From Atrichornis clamosus (taxonomy: Eukaryota > Chordata > Aves > Passeriformes > Menuridae), in contig WBMZ01008934.1 of the NCBI GenBank assembly GCA_013400975.1, positions 22,432 through 86,431 on the forward strand: DNA of 64,000 bases, in the 5' to 3' direction. The position numbers and the translations under genes are program-made. The first letter of the stretch is position 1. The number at the start of each line of letters is the position of its first letter. Of the stretch, positions 63,021-64,000 are shown piece after piece. Under the pieces are notes generated by a model that worked only from the letters and a program-made list of their open reading frames with translations, ran no database searches and was not told the DNA's origin.

Positions 63021-64000
63021 GAGATTTCGCCCTAGGGGAGTAAATGGAAGATTTTTAAGGGCCACCTTCGCATGTCACTTCAATTTATCATAAATGAAAA
63101 ATACTTCCCTTCATTAACACTGTATAAGTCAGCTTCCTTTTCCAGTAACCTGCTGTATGTTTCAAACTCTTAGCTCTCTGCTGATCCCTTATACCAGAGA
63201 TGACTGCAAATATAATGTAATATTACTTCTCAAAATAGTTCTTAGGAAGTCAGCATTTCCAGAAGTCATTCACATAATTTTTTCCAGCTGCAATGCTCAT
63301 GTGGGTAGTTTATGAATGACGACAGGTAAATTAAAACCTATCCTATCTGAATGGACTAAAAGACTGGCAAACTATAAGCTAAATAGAAGTGACAGTTTTA
63401 GTCACCTTTCATATAAAAAACCTGTAAGCTATTTCCTGTTGTGTCCCATTTCTCAGCTGGAATGTACTGAAAGGAGCAGGAGTGTATTAGGGAGTTAAAA
63501 CACTTCTTCATTTCTTTCATGGATACACAAACATAAAATTGAGCACAGAATTTTGCCCATGATTAATTTAGACTCACAAAGTCTGACATCTTAATTGAAT
63601 ATAGTTCCCTAAGCAATAAAAACTCAACATAACTATGCATTACAAAGAAAATGTTTTAAACTTAAAAAAACATTGCCTATATACAGTTCTGCAAATACAT
63701 CCTTATGCATGTGTTTTCCATGTTTTATCTGCCTGTGTGCAAAAGAGCTGTTCCAGGTAGTCTTGATACTGGTATGAGTTAGTAACAAACACAGGTATTG
63801 CCTTCTCACCCGCAGCAAGTCAGTCTCTGGTTCCTGCAGTGGTCTGCATTACTGCTCTCTCTGATTGTGTCTGTTCTGACCTGGGTGGTAAGAACCAGGA
63901 GCCTACAGTAATCTCAGATGCATATGATGCAGGAGGAACTGGCTGATGAAGTTGCCAAGTCACTCTACATCTGAAAAGATATCTGAAAAGTCACGGCAGC
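63021..64000. other. Unique non-coding sequence
   Basis: Nothing recognisable: AT-rich DNA with short chance frames. Confidence 0.6.

Overview
The window reads as nuclear DNA of a bird, most likely a songbird (passerine). The pointers are: a tRNA-Ile-like SINE whose 3' tail matches the ATTCTATG-type end of CR1 LINEs (the TguSINE1 pattern known from passerines), several CR1 LINE fragments, avian-style LTR retrovirus relics, and an AT-rich, CpG-poor background. No protein-coding gene, rRNA, functional tRNA, CRISPR array or bacterial-style operon can be supported. Open frames are all short (longest 164 codons), lack recognisable domains and overlap one another in several frames. The window is best read as a gene desert or the inside of a very large intron.

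Layout. 1-5.9 kb: unique AT-rich DNA with one weak relic of an old palindromic repeat. 5.9-6.05 kb: a nearly full-length SINE with a candidate 7-bp target duplication. 8.15-8.21 kb: half of an eroded palindromic repeat. 8.2-27.7 kb: mostly unique sequence with small direct repeats, microsatellites, an 11-bp perfect hairpin (19.18 kb) and a locally GC-richer patch with a quadruplex motif (22.8 kb). 27.74-27.98 kb: antisense CR1 3' end. 30.43-31.22 kb: broken CR1 ORF2 endonuclease region. 38.016-38.644 kb: a solo LTR with a perfect 6-bp target duplication and a CpG-rich R/U5, the youngest-looking insertion here. 40.2 kb: cluster of nuclear-receptor-like motifs. 44.02-45.48 kb: old ERVL-like LTR, a Leu-tRNA-type primer-binding site and a decayed gag-like start. 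47.4 kb: 5'-truncated antisense SINE. 49.03-49.16 kb: eroded palindromic repeat. 50.5-53.4 kb: region rich in homeodomain-type AT cores, a guess at regulatory DNA. 54.39-54.61 kb: an antisense MIR/CORE-like SINE apparently split by another copy of the palindromic repeat. 56.36-56.63 kb: sense CR1 3' end. 62.94-63.02 kb: a further ancient hairpin-type repeat.

There are no genes acting together here. What the window records is layered mobile-element history: very old palindromic and tRNA-derived repeats, then CR1 and ERVL relics, then a lineage-specific SINE and a recent solo LTR. I found no convincing undescribed biological system. The most useful observations are the recent solo LTR with intact CpGs, the nested ancient repeats at 54.4 kb, and the multi-copy palindromic family detected by comparing copies inside this window. 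Family names rest on remembered consensus patterns and need a repeat-library search.
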